Shown here one piece after another: positions 39,144 through 47,633 of a stretch of 51,280 bases of DNA. The first letter of the stretch is position 1; each line of letters begins with the position of its first letter. The position numbers were made by a program, and so were the translations under genes. The notes under the pieces are model-generated. The model was not told where the DNA came from. It saw only the letters and a program-made list of their open reading frames with translations, and did no database searches. The DNA comes from Deltaproteobacteria bacterium RIFCSPHIGHO2_02_FULL_43_33 (lineage in GTDB: Bacteria > Desulfobacterota > GWC2-55-46 > UBA9637): assembly GCA_001798165.1 (NCBI GenBank), contig MGRL01000050.1, positions 1-51,280 on the forward strand, in the 5' to 3' direction.

Positions 39144-40858
39144 TGTTTTGTTTGTATTGGGAATTTTTTATTGAGCAGCAAATCGCCCTCTTTTGAATAA
39201 ACCAGCACAGTAACAATATCAGCTCCCTTTTCTTCAAAGCCGCCCTTTACTATCTTAAAGCGCCTTATGGAGAACCATTCTCCTTTTCTAAAATCCTTTG
39301 GAACACCCTGCTTAATAGTCATCGGTGGATATGTGCTGTAGCGAACCTCGTTATCACCTTTATTTTCTGCTATGATTGCCAACCGTCCTGAAATCTTATA
39401 TCTCTCGCCAATTTTATTTACCAATTTGAATTTGACCTTGTTAGCGCTATTGCCTCCATCTATTGTAAAATCTTCTATATCTATTGCTGCTGTCTTTGAT
39501 GGAGAAGCAGACTCTTCTTGACCCTGCTGAGGAGGGTGGCCATTTACCCCCTTAGAAGCTTCCTCCGTTGAGGATGAATTATTATTGATAGAAACATCTG
39601 AGCTTCTAACGGGGTTTACAAAGCTCTGGGTTGTTTGTGGCAGCCTGTCTGCTTTTGCCAGAGACAGATGAGAAGATGCCTGGCTTTCAAATTTAGCCTG
39701 CTGCACGGGAAGGTTGTTGATGCTATTCTGCTCAGAAGAAGTTTCAACCTTTGCCAAAGTTGGTTTTCTATACGCAGCATATCTCTGCGCGATATTGGAC
39801 GGTTTTTGTGCGGGGAGAGGGGCCCACTCCTCTCCAACAATCTCCCAACGTTCATCCTCTTTAATCAGATATAACCTTTTTATTCCTACACTTGCCAGAT
39901 TATTATTTTTATAACGTTGTATAAATGAAGCAACAACATGATTAGTGTGACGCAGGATTCTGATATCAGAGAGAGAAACATTGATATATGAATATTGATG
40001 GTTCAGCGTATTTTTATATTTTTTCCATCCACGCCAATCCATGCCATTAGCTCTAAAACTCTTGGAGTAACTGTCCATATAGTTTTCTAAATCTTTCCCT
40101 TCCCAGCTTGTCTGCCATTTTTCAACAAACCGAGCTATTTCTTGACGAGTGGCTTTAATTTTTTCAAGCGAATCGTGCTCAATCTTATCCACAATTACCA
40201 TAGGCGTTGTCTGAAGCTTTATATATTCTGCAAGCTCCACAATATCTTCATTGGCAGCTACAACACACCCTCTCGTATCATAAGGCTTCAACGGCCGTGT
40301 CGGCTGATTGGTCGCATGAAGCCATATTCCATTTCCATTTTTGTGAGAAATTGCATCTATGAAGTTCGGATAATTTATAGGCAGAGCCATTACACCATAT
40401 TCAGGAAGAAGTTCTCTGTCATCCTTGACGAGCGTAAAGAAATAAATGCCTTCAGGAGTTTTACGGTCTCCCTGGGCTGTCTTGTTTCCTTGGCGCTGGC
40501 CTGTAGTAACATGAAAGGTTTTTATTAACTTATAATCTCCGTCATAGAGGTATAGTTTTTGAGAGGATTTTTCTACTATAATGGCATAATCTCCAAGACC
40601 TATCAACGAAGCAGGGGCAGTGGATTGTGATAGCAAGTCAGAGACGTTCTTATCAGCAAAATTATTATTTTCTAATTTTGCCTGAATTTCTCCTGAGAAG
40701 GCAGGGCCGTCAAGCGCTATAAGCCGACACAGGAAAAAAATTGATGCCGATCCTATGAGAAGTTTTAAATTTATGAGCTTGGCAAGATTATCTACCGGTT
40801 TAGCAAGCCATAATCTATAAAGTATTCTTTTTAAACAGTGAGCAAACAACAGCTTCAT
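39140..40858 (-). CDS. L,D-transpeptidase/carboxypeptidase, YkuD + NTF2-like (Csd6 type)
   Basis: The 572-residue protein has an N-terminal membrane segment (about 30-50). The YkuD catalytic domain spans about 88-226 with IIVEKSSQKLYLYDGDYKLI, ISHKNGNGIWLHATNQP (His181) and RPLKPYDTRGCVVAANEDI (Cys198). An NTF2-like domain follows (about 236-345: FVEKWQTSWEGKDLENYMDS, RWEIVGEEW), an arrangement known from Helicobacter Csd6. A low-complexity linker (about 350-455) includes VNPVRSS and GHPPQQGQE, both repeat-like. The last 115 residues (KDFRKGEWFSIRRFKIV, IVTVLVYSKEGDLLLNKKFP) match the neighbouring membrane protein. It follows the bactofilin gene by 6 nt. Confidence 0.85.
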   Translation of the reverse strand: MKLLFAHCLKRILYRLWLAKPVDNLAKLINLKLLIGSASIFFLCRLIALDGPAFSGEIQAKLENNNFADKNVSDLLSQSTAPASLIGLGDYAIIVEKSSQKLYLYDGDYKLIKTFHVTTGQRQGNKTAQGDRKTPEGIYFFTLVKDDRELLPEYGVMALPINYPNFIDAISHKNGNGIWLHATNQPTRPLKPYDTRGCVVAANEDIVELAEYIKLQTTPMVIVDKIEHDSLEKIKATRQEIARFVEKWQTSWEGKDLENYMDSYSKSFRANGMDWRGWKKYKNTLNHQYSYINVSLSDIRILRHTNHVVASFIQRYKNNNLASVGIKRLYLIKEDERWEIVGEEWAPLPAQKPSNIAQRYAAYRKPTLAKVETSSEQNSINNLPVQQAKFESQASSHLSLAKADRLPQTTQSFVNPVRSSDVSINNNSSSTEEASKGVNGHPPQQGQEESASPSKTAAIDIEDFTIDGGNSANKVKFKLVNKIGERYKISGRLAIIAENKGDNEVRYSTYPPMTIKQGVPKDFRKGEWFSIRRFKIVKGGFEEKGADIVTVLVYSKEGDLLLNKKFPIQTKQ

Positions 40859-40864
40859 GTATCT

Positions 40865-41281
40865 TTATAATACCTCCATCTTTTTACCCTCGGCCTCCTT
40901 TAAAAAGCCGCTGGTGCTTGCTTTTCTCTCGCCTCCCATCTCGCAGGTTCCTTCAAATATTACACCCTCGCCAATAATAAGATTTGTTGTTTTAATATTT
41001 CCATACATCTTGGCAGGCGCCCTTAATTCTATTCTGCTTTTTCCCTCTATCTCTCCCCTGAATTCTCCGCTTACAACAGCAATATCAACATGAACCTTTC
41101 CCTCCATAACAGCGCCTTCGCCAACGATAAGGGTGCCGCTTATTGCGTCAATTTCGCCATTAAACCCCCCGTCAACTCTGACAGAGCCTTCAAAGCCCAA
41201 TTTTCCGGTAATGGTCACGCCTTTTCCAATAAATCCATTCATCTGAGTAGAATCTCCTCTTTTTTTATCCTTTTCAAACAT
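40865..41281 (-). CDS. bactofilin
   Basis: The 138-residue protein has the bactofilin beta-helix core: GFIGKGVTITGKLGFEGSVR, VDGGFNGEIDAISGTLIVGE, GKVHVDIAVVSGEFRGEIEG and KMYGNIKTTNLIIGEGVIFE, a six-residue periodicity of hydrophobic positions with Gly turns. Short disordered ends flank it (EKDKKRGDSTQM and ERKASTSGF). Bactofilins form nucleotide-free filaments on the inner membrane and recruit cell-wall enzymes; Helicobacter CcmA is the best-known shape-determining case. It is the first gene of a four-gene operon with cell-wall hydrolases, which supports that role. Confidence 0.94.
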   Translation of the reverse strand: MFEKDKKRGDSTQMNGFIGKGVTITGKLGFEGSVRVDGGFNGEIDAISGTLIVGEGAVMEGKVHVDIAVVSGEFRGEIEGKSRIELRAPAKMYGNIKTTNLIIGEGVIFEGTCEMGGERKASTSGFLKEAEGKKMEVL

Positions 41282-41316
41282 GCTGCCTCCTTTTATTTTT
41301 AGACGGCCTCAATTTC

Positions 41317-42348
41317 TCAAACCGCTTTTGGTATTTTAGCTTTATATAGTCTCTTATACTTTGCTTGCTTCTCAAATATTCTCAATTGTTTTTCCGCGCC
41401 TATGGCATCATACGGGACTGTATCTTCTTCCAACGAGTTGAGCCTTGTCTTCGCTATCGCAATGTATTCCTTATTTATATCAATGCCGATAAATTTTCTC
41501 CCTAATTTTTTTGCCGCAACCAAAGTGGTGCCGCTGCCGGCAAAGGGATCAAGCACAACCGATTCAGGCGAATAGGTTGTTAAATTGATAATGTATTCGC
41601 ACAAACTTAACGGCTTCACGGTTCTGTGCGCGTTAAAATCCCCTTTTTCTTTTTTATCCGGCTTTGAAATCAAGAAACATTTATCAACCACTTCATTTAT
41701 TGCGTCTGTTGAAACCACATTGGCTGGAAACATATCCTGACCTATTTTTACCTGCGTATTTAACAAGCCCACATGATATTTTCTGAAATTCTCCAAAAAT
41801 GTCCCTTCCGGCTCTTTTTGCGCCATGACAATCGGCTCGAAGCAAGACTTGATTTGCGGCGTTTTCCAGCCGTTCAGTTGTTTTTTTAAATTTGTTTTCG
41901 CTCGTTCACTCTCGTTCAATTTATCAATAAAATGATTCAGGCTCATTGCTTTGGGCTGATTTTGCGTGTAAAGCCAGATAAAGCAATCTCGTATCAAAAA
42001 TCCTGCGTCATCAATGGCAGAAACCATCCTATGATATAATCTTGGACTAGAAAAGGAAAAGAAGAACCCGCCGGGTTTCAAAACCCTTAAGACCTGTTTT
42101 GAAATCTTGTAATACCACTCGTAAAAGTTTTTCCCTTGTTCCCTGTCAAATTTCATTCCAGCAGGCAATGATTTGACAACATGATGATATTTCGTGCTTG
42201 CAACCTTCTTTTCATCCCATCCATTATCCATCTTGTCCAGAAAATACGGCGGGTCGGTCAAAACCAAATCAATACTGTTATCGTCAAATCCTGACAATAT
42301 TTGCAACGAATCGCCGTGAATGATTTTATTCAGATGCTCACCATTCAT
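41317..42348 (-). CDS. DNA methyltransferase (beta-class, N6-adenine or N4-cytosine)
   Basis: The 343-residue enzyme has catalytic motif IV DLVLTDPPYFLDKM (residues 28-40) before the SAM-binding motif LDPFAGSGTTLVAAKKLGRK near residue 265, the order of beta-class enzymes. GKNFYEWYYKISKQVLRVL and PGGFFFSFSSPRLYHRMV follow motif IV. The central 130 residues should hold the target recognition region. It overlaps the HNH nuclease gene by 11 nt. The target sequence is unknown. Confidence 0.92.
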   Translation of the reverse strand: MNGEHLNKIIHGDSLQILSGFDDNSIDLVLTDPPYFLDKMDNGWDEKKVASTKYHHVVKSLPAGMKFDREQGKNFYEWYYKISKQVLRVLKPGGFFFSFSSPRLYHRMVSAIDDAGFLIRDCFIWLYTQNQPKAMSLNHFIDKLNESERAKTNLKKQLNGWKTPQIKSCFEPIVMAQKEPEGTFLENFRKYHVGLLNTQVKIGQDMFPANVVSTDAINEVVDKCFLISKPDKKEKGDFNAHRTVKPLSLCEYIINLTTYSPESVVLDPFAGSGTTLVAAKKLGRKFIGIDINKEYIAIAKTRLNSLEEDTVPYDAIGAEKQLRIFEKQAKYKRLYKAKIPKAV

Positions 42349-43051
42349 TGGGGTCTTGTCCTTTGAATTCGTTGTAGAGAATTTTGTAAATTCCTCTTTT
42401 TACTTTTTCGCTGCACTTCTTAATGATTGCCGGTTTCGCAATCCCTCTCACCCGTCCTCTTTCATCAAATACCCAAAAATCTCTGTATGCGCGATTGCAT
42501 TTTTGACACTGAGGGATAATGTTTCCTTCAGCCAAAGGTTTTGATGAGTCAATATGCGCTTTTTGCAGTTTTGTTATGGTGTTCGGATAGTGGATATTTT
42601 TCTTTCCTTCTTCAGAGCCGCAGGTGGCGCAGCGGTTTCCATATTGCTGCTTTATGTTATCCCAATTTCCGGTTGCTTCAATTCTGTGCCCTTTGAAATG
42701 AGGATACGGTCTTTCCAGAGTAATCAACCGGTATTCTCCGCTTTTCTTCACATGAACATTGTCTCTGCCGCCTGCTGAAATAAACCATCCCTTTTGCGCT
42801 CCGAGATGTCTTGCCTGTTGAACATCATTGATTTTGGGATAAAATTTTCTGATGAATTCCGTGAGTTCGTCTTTCATCACAGAAACCGTGCTTGGATAAA
42901 ACCTCGCAAGATAAACCAGCACAAGGGCATCCTTAACATAATTTCCATCAACATCGTTCAGCTTTGGCAGCTTAACTCCATGTTTGCTTAGATATTTTTC
43001 ATGATAGTCTTTAACGATTTGATATACTTCTTCAATTTCTCTATCTGTCAT
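42338..43051 (-). CDS. HNH endonuclease, probable restriction enzyme of a type II system
   Basis: The 237-residue protein has an N-terminal helical part (SKHGVKLPKLNDVDGNYVKD) and a C-terminal HNH domain with zinc-binding CATCGSEEGK and CQKCNRAYRD, and catalytic AHIDSSKPL and NIIPQCQKCN. Overlap with the methyltransferase gene and the same strand make it the likely cognate restriction enzyme. I cannot assign the recognition sequence. The pair could also protect or guide a mobile segment. It is 12 nt from the parB start on the same strand, so the pair may be inserted into the parB 3' side. Confidence 0.8.
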   Translation of the reverse strand: MTDREIEEVYQIVKDYHEKYLSKHGVKLPKLNDVDGNYVKDALVLVYLARFYPSTVSVMKDELTEFIRKFYPKINDVQQARHLGAQKGWFISAGGRDNVHVKKSGEYRLITLERPYPHFKGHRIEATGNWDNIKQQYGNRCATCGSEEGKKNIHYPNTITKLQKAHIDSSKPLAEGNIIPQCQKCNRAYRDFWVFDERGRVRGIAKPAIIKKCSEKVKRGIYKILYNEFKGQDPNEW

Positions 43052-43063
43052 ATAAAGTCCTTA

Positions 43064-43918
43064 TTATGCCTTGATATTCCTCAACATCTCCAATATCCGC
43101 TCCAACTCCTCATAAGAGTAAAACTCTACCTCAACCCGGCCTTTCCCCTTTTTATCCTTTACTAAAACCCTTGTTCCAAATATATTTCTTAATTCATCCT
43201 CAAGAGATTTTATATGAGCATTCTTTTTTTGGCTGGAGCTGCTGCTCTTTTTATCGCCCTTTGTGTAATATTTAGCTATTTCTTCGGTCTCTCTAACTGA
43301 TAATTCTTTTTGTATTATCCTTCTGCATATCTCCCTTTGCGTTGCATGACCGTCAAGGCTAAGCAACACCTTTGCATGGCCCATTGAAATTGCGCCATTT
43401 TTTAATTCCTCCTTTACCTCTGGCGGGAGTTTGAGCAGTCTTAAATAATTTGCAACAGTAGCCCTTTCCTTGCCGACCCTTTTTGCCGTCTCATCCTGGG
43501 AAAGCCCAAATCTATCTATAAGATTTTTATACGCCTCTGCCTCTTCCATTGCGTTTAAATCTGCCCTTTGGATATTTTCTATAATTGCCAACTCAAGGCT
43601 TTCTTCATCTGTAGCATCCCTTACAACAACAGGAACTTCCTTAAGGCCTGCAAGTTTTGCTGCCCTCCATCTTCGCTCACCCGCTATAAGCTCATAGCCA
43701 TTCCCTGATCTTCTGACCAGAAGAGGCTCTATAACACCTTTTTCTTTTATTGAGTCAGCAAGTTCCTGCAGGTGTTGCTCATTAAAGTCTTTTCTTGGCT
43801 GAACAATGCTTGGAGTTATTTCATTGATAGAGCATTGAAGATAGTTATCCCCTATTTTTTCAGGAGTCTGAATCAATGCGCTCAGGCCTTTGCCGAGGGC
43901 CTTTCTCTTTGCTAACAT
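43064..43918 (-). CDS. parB: chromosome partitioning protein ParB
   Basis: This 284-residue ParB/Spo0J protein loads on parS as a CTP-dependent DNA clamp. The CTPase domain has QPRKDFNEQHLQELADSIKE and the GERRWRAAKLAGL motif; the helix-turn-helix is LSQDETAKRVGKERATVANY, then LRLLKLPPEVKEEL. The C-terminal dimer domain (RVEVEFYSYEELERILEML) is preceded by a Ser/Lys linker. It is 10 nt after parA, and two parS sites lie within 3.5 kb. Confidence 0.97.
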   Translation of the reverse strand: MLAKRKALGKGLSALIQTPEKIGDNYLQCSINEITPSIVQPRKDFNEQHLQELADSIKEKGVIEPLLVRRSGNGYELIAGERRWRAAKLAGLKEVPVVVRDATDEESLELAIIENIQRADLNAMEEAEAYKNLIDRFGLSQDETAKRVGKERATVANYLRLLKLPPEVKEELKNGAISMGHAKVLLSLDGHATQREICRRIIQKELSVRETEEIAKYYTKGDKKSSSSSQKKNAHIKSLEDELRNIFGTRVLVKDKKGKGRVEVEFYSYEELERILEMLRNIKA

Positions 43919-43928
43919 AGCTAACCCC

Positions 43929-44690
43929 TTAATTTTTCAATAGAATTTCTTTTGCCAGCTCAATATAGCTTAATGCGCCCTTAGATGTTACATCGTAAAG
44001 TATTACAGGTTTGCCAAAGCTTGGGCTTTCGCTTAATCTTACATTCCTTGGTATTACTGTCTTAAAAACCTTTTCGGCAAAATGTGCCTTTACCTCTTCT
44101 GCCACCTGATGGGCAAGGTTATTCCTTGGGTCAAACATGGTAAGCAATATGCCTTCTATCTCAAGACCTGGGTTAAGATTTTTCTTTATAAGGCCAACGG
44201 TCTTCATAAGTTGAGATAATCCTTCCAGCGCATAATATTCACACTGCATGGGGATAAGAACTGAATCTGCTGCGGTCAAGGCGTTTACTGTTAAAAGGCT
44301 TAATGAAGGCGGGCAATCAATAAGGATATAATCATAATCATTCGCTACTTCTTTCAAGGCATCTTTTAACCTTATCTCTCTTGTCGGATCATCTATCAAC
44401 TCTACCTCGGCGCCGATGAGGTCTATAGTGGAAGGGGCTGTCCTAAGAAATGAAATCTCCGTATCTTTAATAACTTCTTTTAGTCCTTTATGCTGGATTA
44501 TTGCCTGATATATGCTGGCTTTTGAGCCGTTCTTTGCAATGCCCACACCGCTGGTGGTATTGCCCTGAGGGTCAAAATCAACAAGGAGAACCCTCTTCTC
44601 TGCTACAGCGAGAGAGGCAGAAAGATTTACAGCTGTGGTTGTTTTGCCCACGCCGCCTTTTTGATTTGCTATGCTAATTATTTTTGCCAT
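43929..44690 (-). CDS. parA: chromosome partitioning ATPase ParA (Soj)
   Basis: The 253-residue Walker-type ATPase begins MAKIISIANQKGGVGKTTTA, with the deviant Walker A KGGVGKTT, LLVDFDPQGNTTSGVG and YILIDCPPSLSLLTVNAL. ParA moves ParB-parS complexes along the nucleoid. The start chosen is ATG 44690-44688 because the conserved sequence begins there; a TTG 13 codons upstream (44729) adds residues not seen in the family. Upstream, parS site 1 lies in the probable promoter region, which fits autoregulation. Confidence 0.97.
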   Translation of the reverse strand: MAKIISIANQKGGVGKTTTAVNLSASLAVAEKRVLLVDFDPQGNTTSGVGIAKNGSKASIYQAIIQHKGLKEVIKDTEISFLRTAPSTIDLIGAEVELIDDPTREIRLKDALKEVANDYDYILIDCPPSLSLLTVNALTAADSVLIPMQCEYYALEGLSQLMKTVGLIKKNLNPGLEIEGILLTMFDPRNNLAHQVAEEVKAHFAEKVFKTVIPRNVRLSESPSFGKPVILYDVTSKGALSYIELAKEILLKN

Positions 44691-44755
44691 CTTTTGGAGG
44701 CAGTTTATCACACCATTTTTGTTTTTCAAGGAAAAAATTGACTGAAGAGATTAAA

Positions 44756-44771
44756 TGTTCCACGTGGAACA
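44756..44771. other. parS site 1
   Basis: TGTTCCACGTGGAACA, a perfect 16-bp palindrome extended to 20 bp (44754-44773), matches the consensus parS site recognised by ParB. It lies 65 nt upstream of the parA start and 28 nt beyond the rsmG stop. Confidence 0.95.
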
Positions 44772-44798
44772 TTCATCAGGTTGAGGTAGCGGTAAAGG

Positions 44799-45494
44799 TT
44801 AAGGTTGAGAAGAGACTTTCTTAAAACTCAAAATAGTAGTCACAGCATCTGAAAAAGGCAATTTTATCTCTTTGATCTGTACGGATTCTATGTTCTTTGA
44901 ATCTTTTAGTTTTTTTAATTCATCTAACCCTTTTGGACCTTTGACTGCCAAAAGAATTCCAGTCCTTTTTGCGTAAGGGGCGGCTATATCTACAAACGTG
45001 CCGAGATCTGCGAATGCCCTTGATGTGACAACATCAAAACTTGATTCAAACTTTTTTATAATACCAGTATCTTCTGCTCTTCCTTGGATAGCCTCTATAT
45101 CTTTCAGTCCAAGCGTCCTTATAATATGTCGCATGAATATAACCTTTTTATTAACAGAATCCATGAGCATTACCTTTAAATCAGGAAGGGCAATTTTAAG
45201 AGGAATGCCGGGAAAGCCGGCGCCAGAGCCTATATCAAGAATGGTTTTTTTATCTGTAAGGAATGAAACCAATGTTAACGAATCAAGGAAATGCTTTATT
45301 ATGATATCTCTATCATCTGTAATGGATGTTAGGTTTATCTTTTTATTCCATTCTTTTAGTTCGGTAAGATAATGTAAGAAAAGAGCGGCTTCTTTATCTC
45401 CGACAGTAATTCCAAGTTCCGCCGCACCGGTTTTGAGTAATTTTTTTATTTCTTCTTGCCCCTTGCCCCCTGCCCCTTGCCCCTCTTTTTTCAT
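44799..45494 (-). CDS. rsmG: 16S rRNA (guanine527-N7)-methyltransferase RsmG
   Basis: The 231-residue protein has the RsmG SAM-binding fold: [40 protein letters not shown] and [17 protein letters not shown], with [17 protein letters not shown]. It methylates G527 of 16S rRNA. The first 15 residues ([14 protein letters not shown]) are encoded by a tandem CCCCTTG word, so the true start may be later; the 5' overlap with mnmG is 4 nt. It is in the classical gidA-gidB order. Confidence 0.94.
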   Translation of the reverse strand: MKKEGQGAGGKGQEEIKKLLKTGAAELGITVGDKEAALFLHYLTELKEWNKKINLTSITDDRDIIIKHFLDSLTLVSFLTDKKTILDIGSGAGFPGIPLKIALPDLKVMLMDSVNKKVIFMRHIIRTLGLKDIEAIQGRAEDTGIIKKFESSFDVVTSRAFADLGTFVDIAAPYAKRTGILLAVKGPKGLDELKKLKDSKNIESVQIKEIKLPFSDAVTTILSFKKVSSQP

Positions 45495-47362
45495 ATATGT
45501 CCTATCTTTTTCAAATGAATGAGAAGCATAGACAGGGCAGCCGGTGTAACACCGGATACCCTTGCAGCCTGGCCGATAGATTCGGGCTTTATTGAAACAA
45601 GCTTCTCTCGTACTTCCTTGGAAAGACCGCTTACTTCATCAAAGGATATGTGCTGCGGTATTTTAATCTCCTCCATTTTCTTAAATCTCTCCACCTGTTC
45701 AAGCTGCTGTTTTATATATCCTTCATATTTAACCATTATCTCTATCTGCTCTATAATCTTTGGTTCATGTATATCTTTCCATCTCATAAGTTTATATACG
45801 GTTGGTAAATAGACCCATGGTCTCCTGAGCAGTTCTTTAAGGGTTGTAGATTTCTTAATGTCATCCAGGCCAAAGGTCTTGAGCGTATTGTTTATATCTT
45901 CAGTCGGCGCAATCTTTGTGTTTTCTAATTTTTTAAGCTCGTCTTCAATTGTATTCTTTTTGACTTTAAATATCCCATAATCTGCATCGTTTACTAATCC
46001 TGCCTCATAACCTTTTTCCCTCAATCTTAAATCTGCATTGTCTTCCCTTAAAAGAAGCCTGTATTCTGCCCGAGATGTAAACATCCTGTAAGGTTCTTTT
46101 GTGCCTTTGGTTACAAGGTCATCGATCATTACACCAAGGTAGGCCTCAGACCTGTCAATTATGAGAGGTGGTTTGTTTTTTATCTTTAATCCTGCATTTA
46201 TCCCTGCAATAAGCCCCTGGGCTGCTGCCTCTTCATAGCCTGATGTGCCGTTTATCTGGCCTGCAAGATATAGACCTTGAATTGCCTTTGTCTCAAGGGT
46301 TGGTTTTAGCTGGGTTGGTTCAACATAATCGTATTCAATTGCATATCCGGGCCTTAGTATTTCAACTCCCTCCAATCCCTCAATAGTTCTTAAAAACTTT
46401 AGCTGCACATCGATAGGAAGGCTTGTAGAAAGCCCATTTGGGTAAATTTCTTTTGTATCGTATCCCTCTGGCTCAAGAAATACCTGATGTCTCTCTTTAT
46501 CAGAAAATCGGACAACCTTATCCTCAATAGATGGGCAATATCTGGGGCCTGCCCCCTTAATTACACCGCTGTAAAGCGGAGACCTGTCAAGGTTTTTTTT
46601 TATCACATTATGGGTTTTAATATTTGTGTATGTGATATAACAGGGAATCTGTTTATTTGTGATTACTTTTGTTGAAAAAGAGAACGGCGGCGGCGCTTCA
46701 TCGCTGCCATGGGTCTCTAATTTTGAAAAATCTATTGTCTTTGCATCCAGTCTTGGGCATGTGCCTGTTTTGAGCCGCCCCATCTTAAAACCAAGCTCCT
46801 TAAGGGAAAGAGAAAGGTTCACGGATGGCATATCTCCTGCCCTTCCTCCGGGAAAGTTGGCAAGTCCAATATGGATTAAACCCCTTAAAAAAGTGCCTGT
46901 TGTTATAATAACAGCTCTGCTGGTGAATATTTCTCCGATATTTGTCTCAATGCCTGCTACAGAGCCATCTTTTACCAGAATTTTTTCTGTCAGCGCCTGT
47001 CTTATGTGAAGATTTTCCTGCGATTCAATGACTGATTTCATCCTGAGACGATATAATTGTCTATCTGCCTGCGCCCTTGTTGCCCTTACAGCCGGGCCTT
47101 TACTCATATTCAACGTCCTGAATTGAATACCGGTGGCATCAATATTCTTTGCCATCTCGCCGCCGAGGGCATCTATCTCTTTAACAAGATGTCCCTTTGC
47201 AATTCCACCTATTGCCGGGTTGCAGGACATGAGGCCTATGGTATCAAGATTCATAGTAAGGACAAGTGTTGACAATCCCATCCTCGCGCAGGCCAAAGCT
47301 GCTTCACAACCGGCATGACCAGCGCCTATAACTATCACATCATATTGATTCTCTTTTGACAT
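45491..47362 (-). CDS. mnmG: tRNA uridine-5-carboxymethylaminomethyl synthase subunit MnmG
   Basis: MnmG, with MnmE, modifies the wobble uridine of several tRNAs. The 623-residue FAD protein has [21 protein letters not shown] at its N-terminus, [20 protein letters not shown] with the family cysteine and glycine motif, and [20 protein letters not shown], plus [19 protein letters not shown] and a C-terminal helical domain that binds MnmE. A parS site lies just upstream. mnmE is not in the window. Position next to rsmG and parAB is typical of the origin region. Confidence 0.97.
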   Translation of the reverse strand: MSKENQYDVIVIGAGHAGCEAALACARMGLSTLVLTMNLDTIGLMSCNPAIGGIAKGHLVKEIDALGGEMAKNIDATGIQFRTLNMSKGPAVRATRAQADRQLYRLRMKSVIESQENLHIRQALTEKILVKDGSVAGIETNIGEIFTSRAVIITTGTFLRGLIHIGLANFPGGRAGDMPSVNLSLSLKELGFKMGRLKTGTCPRLDAKTIDFSKLETHGSDEAPPPFSFSTKVITNKQIPCYITYTNIKTHNVIKKNLDRSPLYSGVIKGAGPRYCPSIEDKVVRFSDKERHQVFLEPEGYDTKEIYPNGLSTSLPIDVQLKFLRTIEGLEGVEILRPGYAIEYDYVEPTQLKPTLETKAIQGLYLAGQINGTSGYEEAAAQGLIAGINAGLKIKNKPPLIIDRSEAYLGVMIDDLVTKGTKEPYRMFTSRAEYRLLLREDNADLRLREKGYEAGLVNDADYGIFKVKKNTIEDELKKLENTKIAPTEDINNTLKTFGLDDIKKSTTLKELLRRPWVYLPTVYKLMRWKDIHEPKIIEQIEIMVKYEGYIKQQLEQVERFKKMEEIKIPQHISFDEVSGLSKEVREKLVSIKPESIGQAARVSGVTPAALSMLLIHLKKIGHI

Positions 47363-47375
47363 AGCTTAACTGAAA

Positions 47376-47391
47376 TGTTCCACGTGGAACA
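47376..47391. other. parS site 2
   Basis: A second perfect copy of TGTTCCACGTGGAACA, 14 nt upstream of the mnmG start. With site 1 it brackets mnmG-rsmG, 2.6 kb apart. Two perfect sites so close together fit the origin-proximal parS clusters of many bacteria. Confidence 0.95.
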
Positions 47392-47397
47392 ATAAAG

Positions 47398-47466
47398 GCA
47401 GGCTATAAGCAATAGGCTATGGGTTATAGATTTTTTACCTATCGTCTCTTGTCCGTCGCCTACCTT
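47398..47466. repeat. degenerate paired-word hairpin upstream of mnmG
   Basis: GGCTATAAGCAATAGGCTAT and GGGTTATAG (47401-47429) face ACCTATCGTCTCTTGTCCGT and CGCCTACC (47437-47464) across TTTTTT. The CTATAGGC-like word is the one seen at 4724 and 19817. The arms have many mismatches. Confidence 0.65.
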
Positions 47467-47540
47467 TATCTTTTTCTTATGATAACAAAGGTTTTGTTGA
47501 AACGCAATTTTTGATTAAATAATATAGTTAATAATCCCGC

Positions 47541-47581
47541 CCATCCGCCTCAGGCGGACATGACATACGGCGGGCTATGGC
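47541..47581. repeat. CCGCCTCAGGCGG hairpin plus dispersed CATACGGCGGGCTATGG block
   Basis: CCGCCTCAGGCGG at 47545-47557 is a compact palindrome whose relative is in the core of the 4724-4776 element. It is followed by CATACGGCGGGCTATGGC (47564-47581), an exact reverse complement of 6790-6807 and nearly identical to 20743-20762. Confidence 0.8.
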
Positions 47582-47633
47582 GGTTAAAATACCTTGACAG
47601 GCAGAGGAGATACAGGTTATATGAATTACTGTC

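Noticed and set aside
40187-40195. TTATCCACA, a DnaA box
   Set aside because: A single copy within the L,D-transpeptidase coding sequence; no cluster of boxes and no AT-rich unwinding region, so not an origin.
44691-44729. TTG start 13 codons upstream of parA
   Set aside because: Conserved ParA sequence begins at MAKIISIANQ; the extra residues have no counterpart.
47392-47633. Gap upstream of mnmG as a possible oriC
   Set aside because: parS sites suggest the origin is near, but I see no DnaA-box cluster in this gap.
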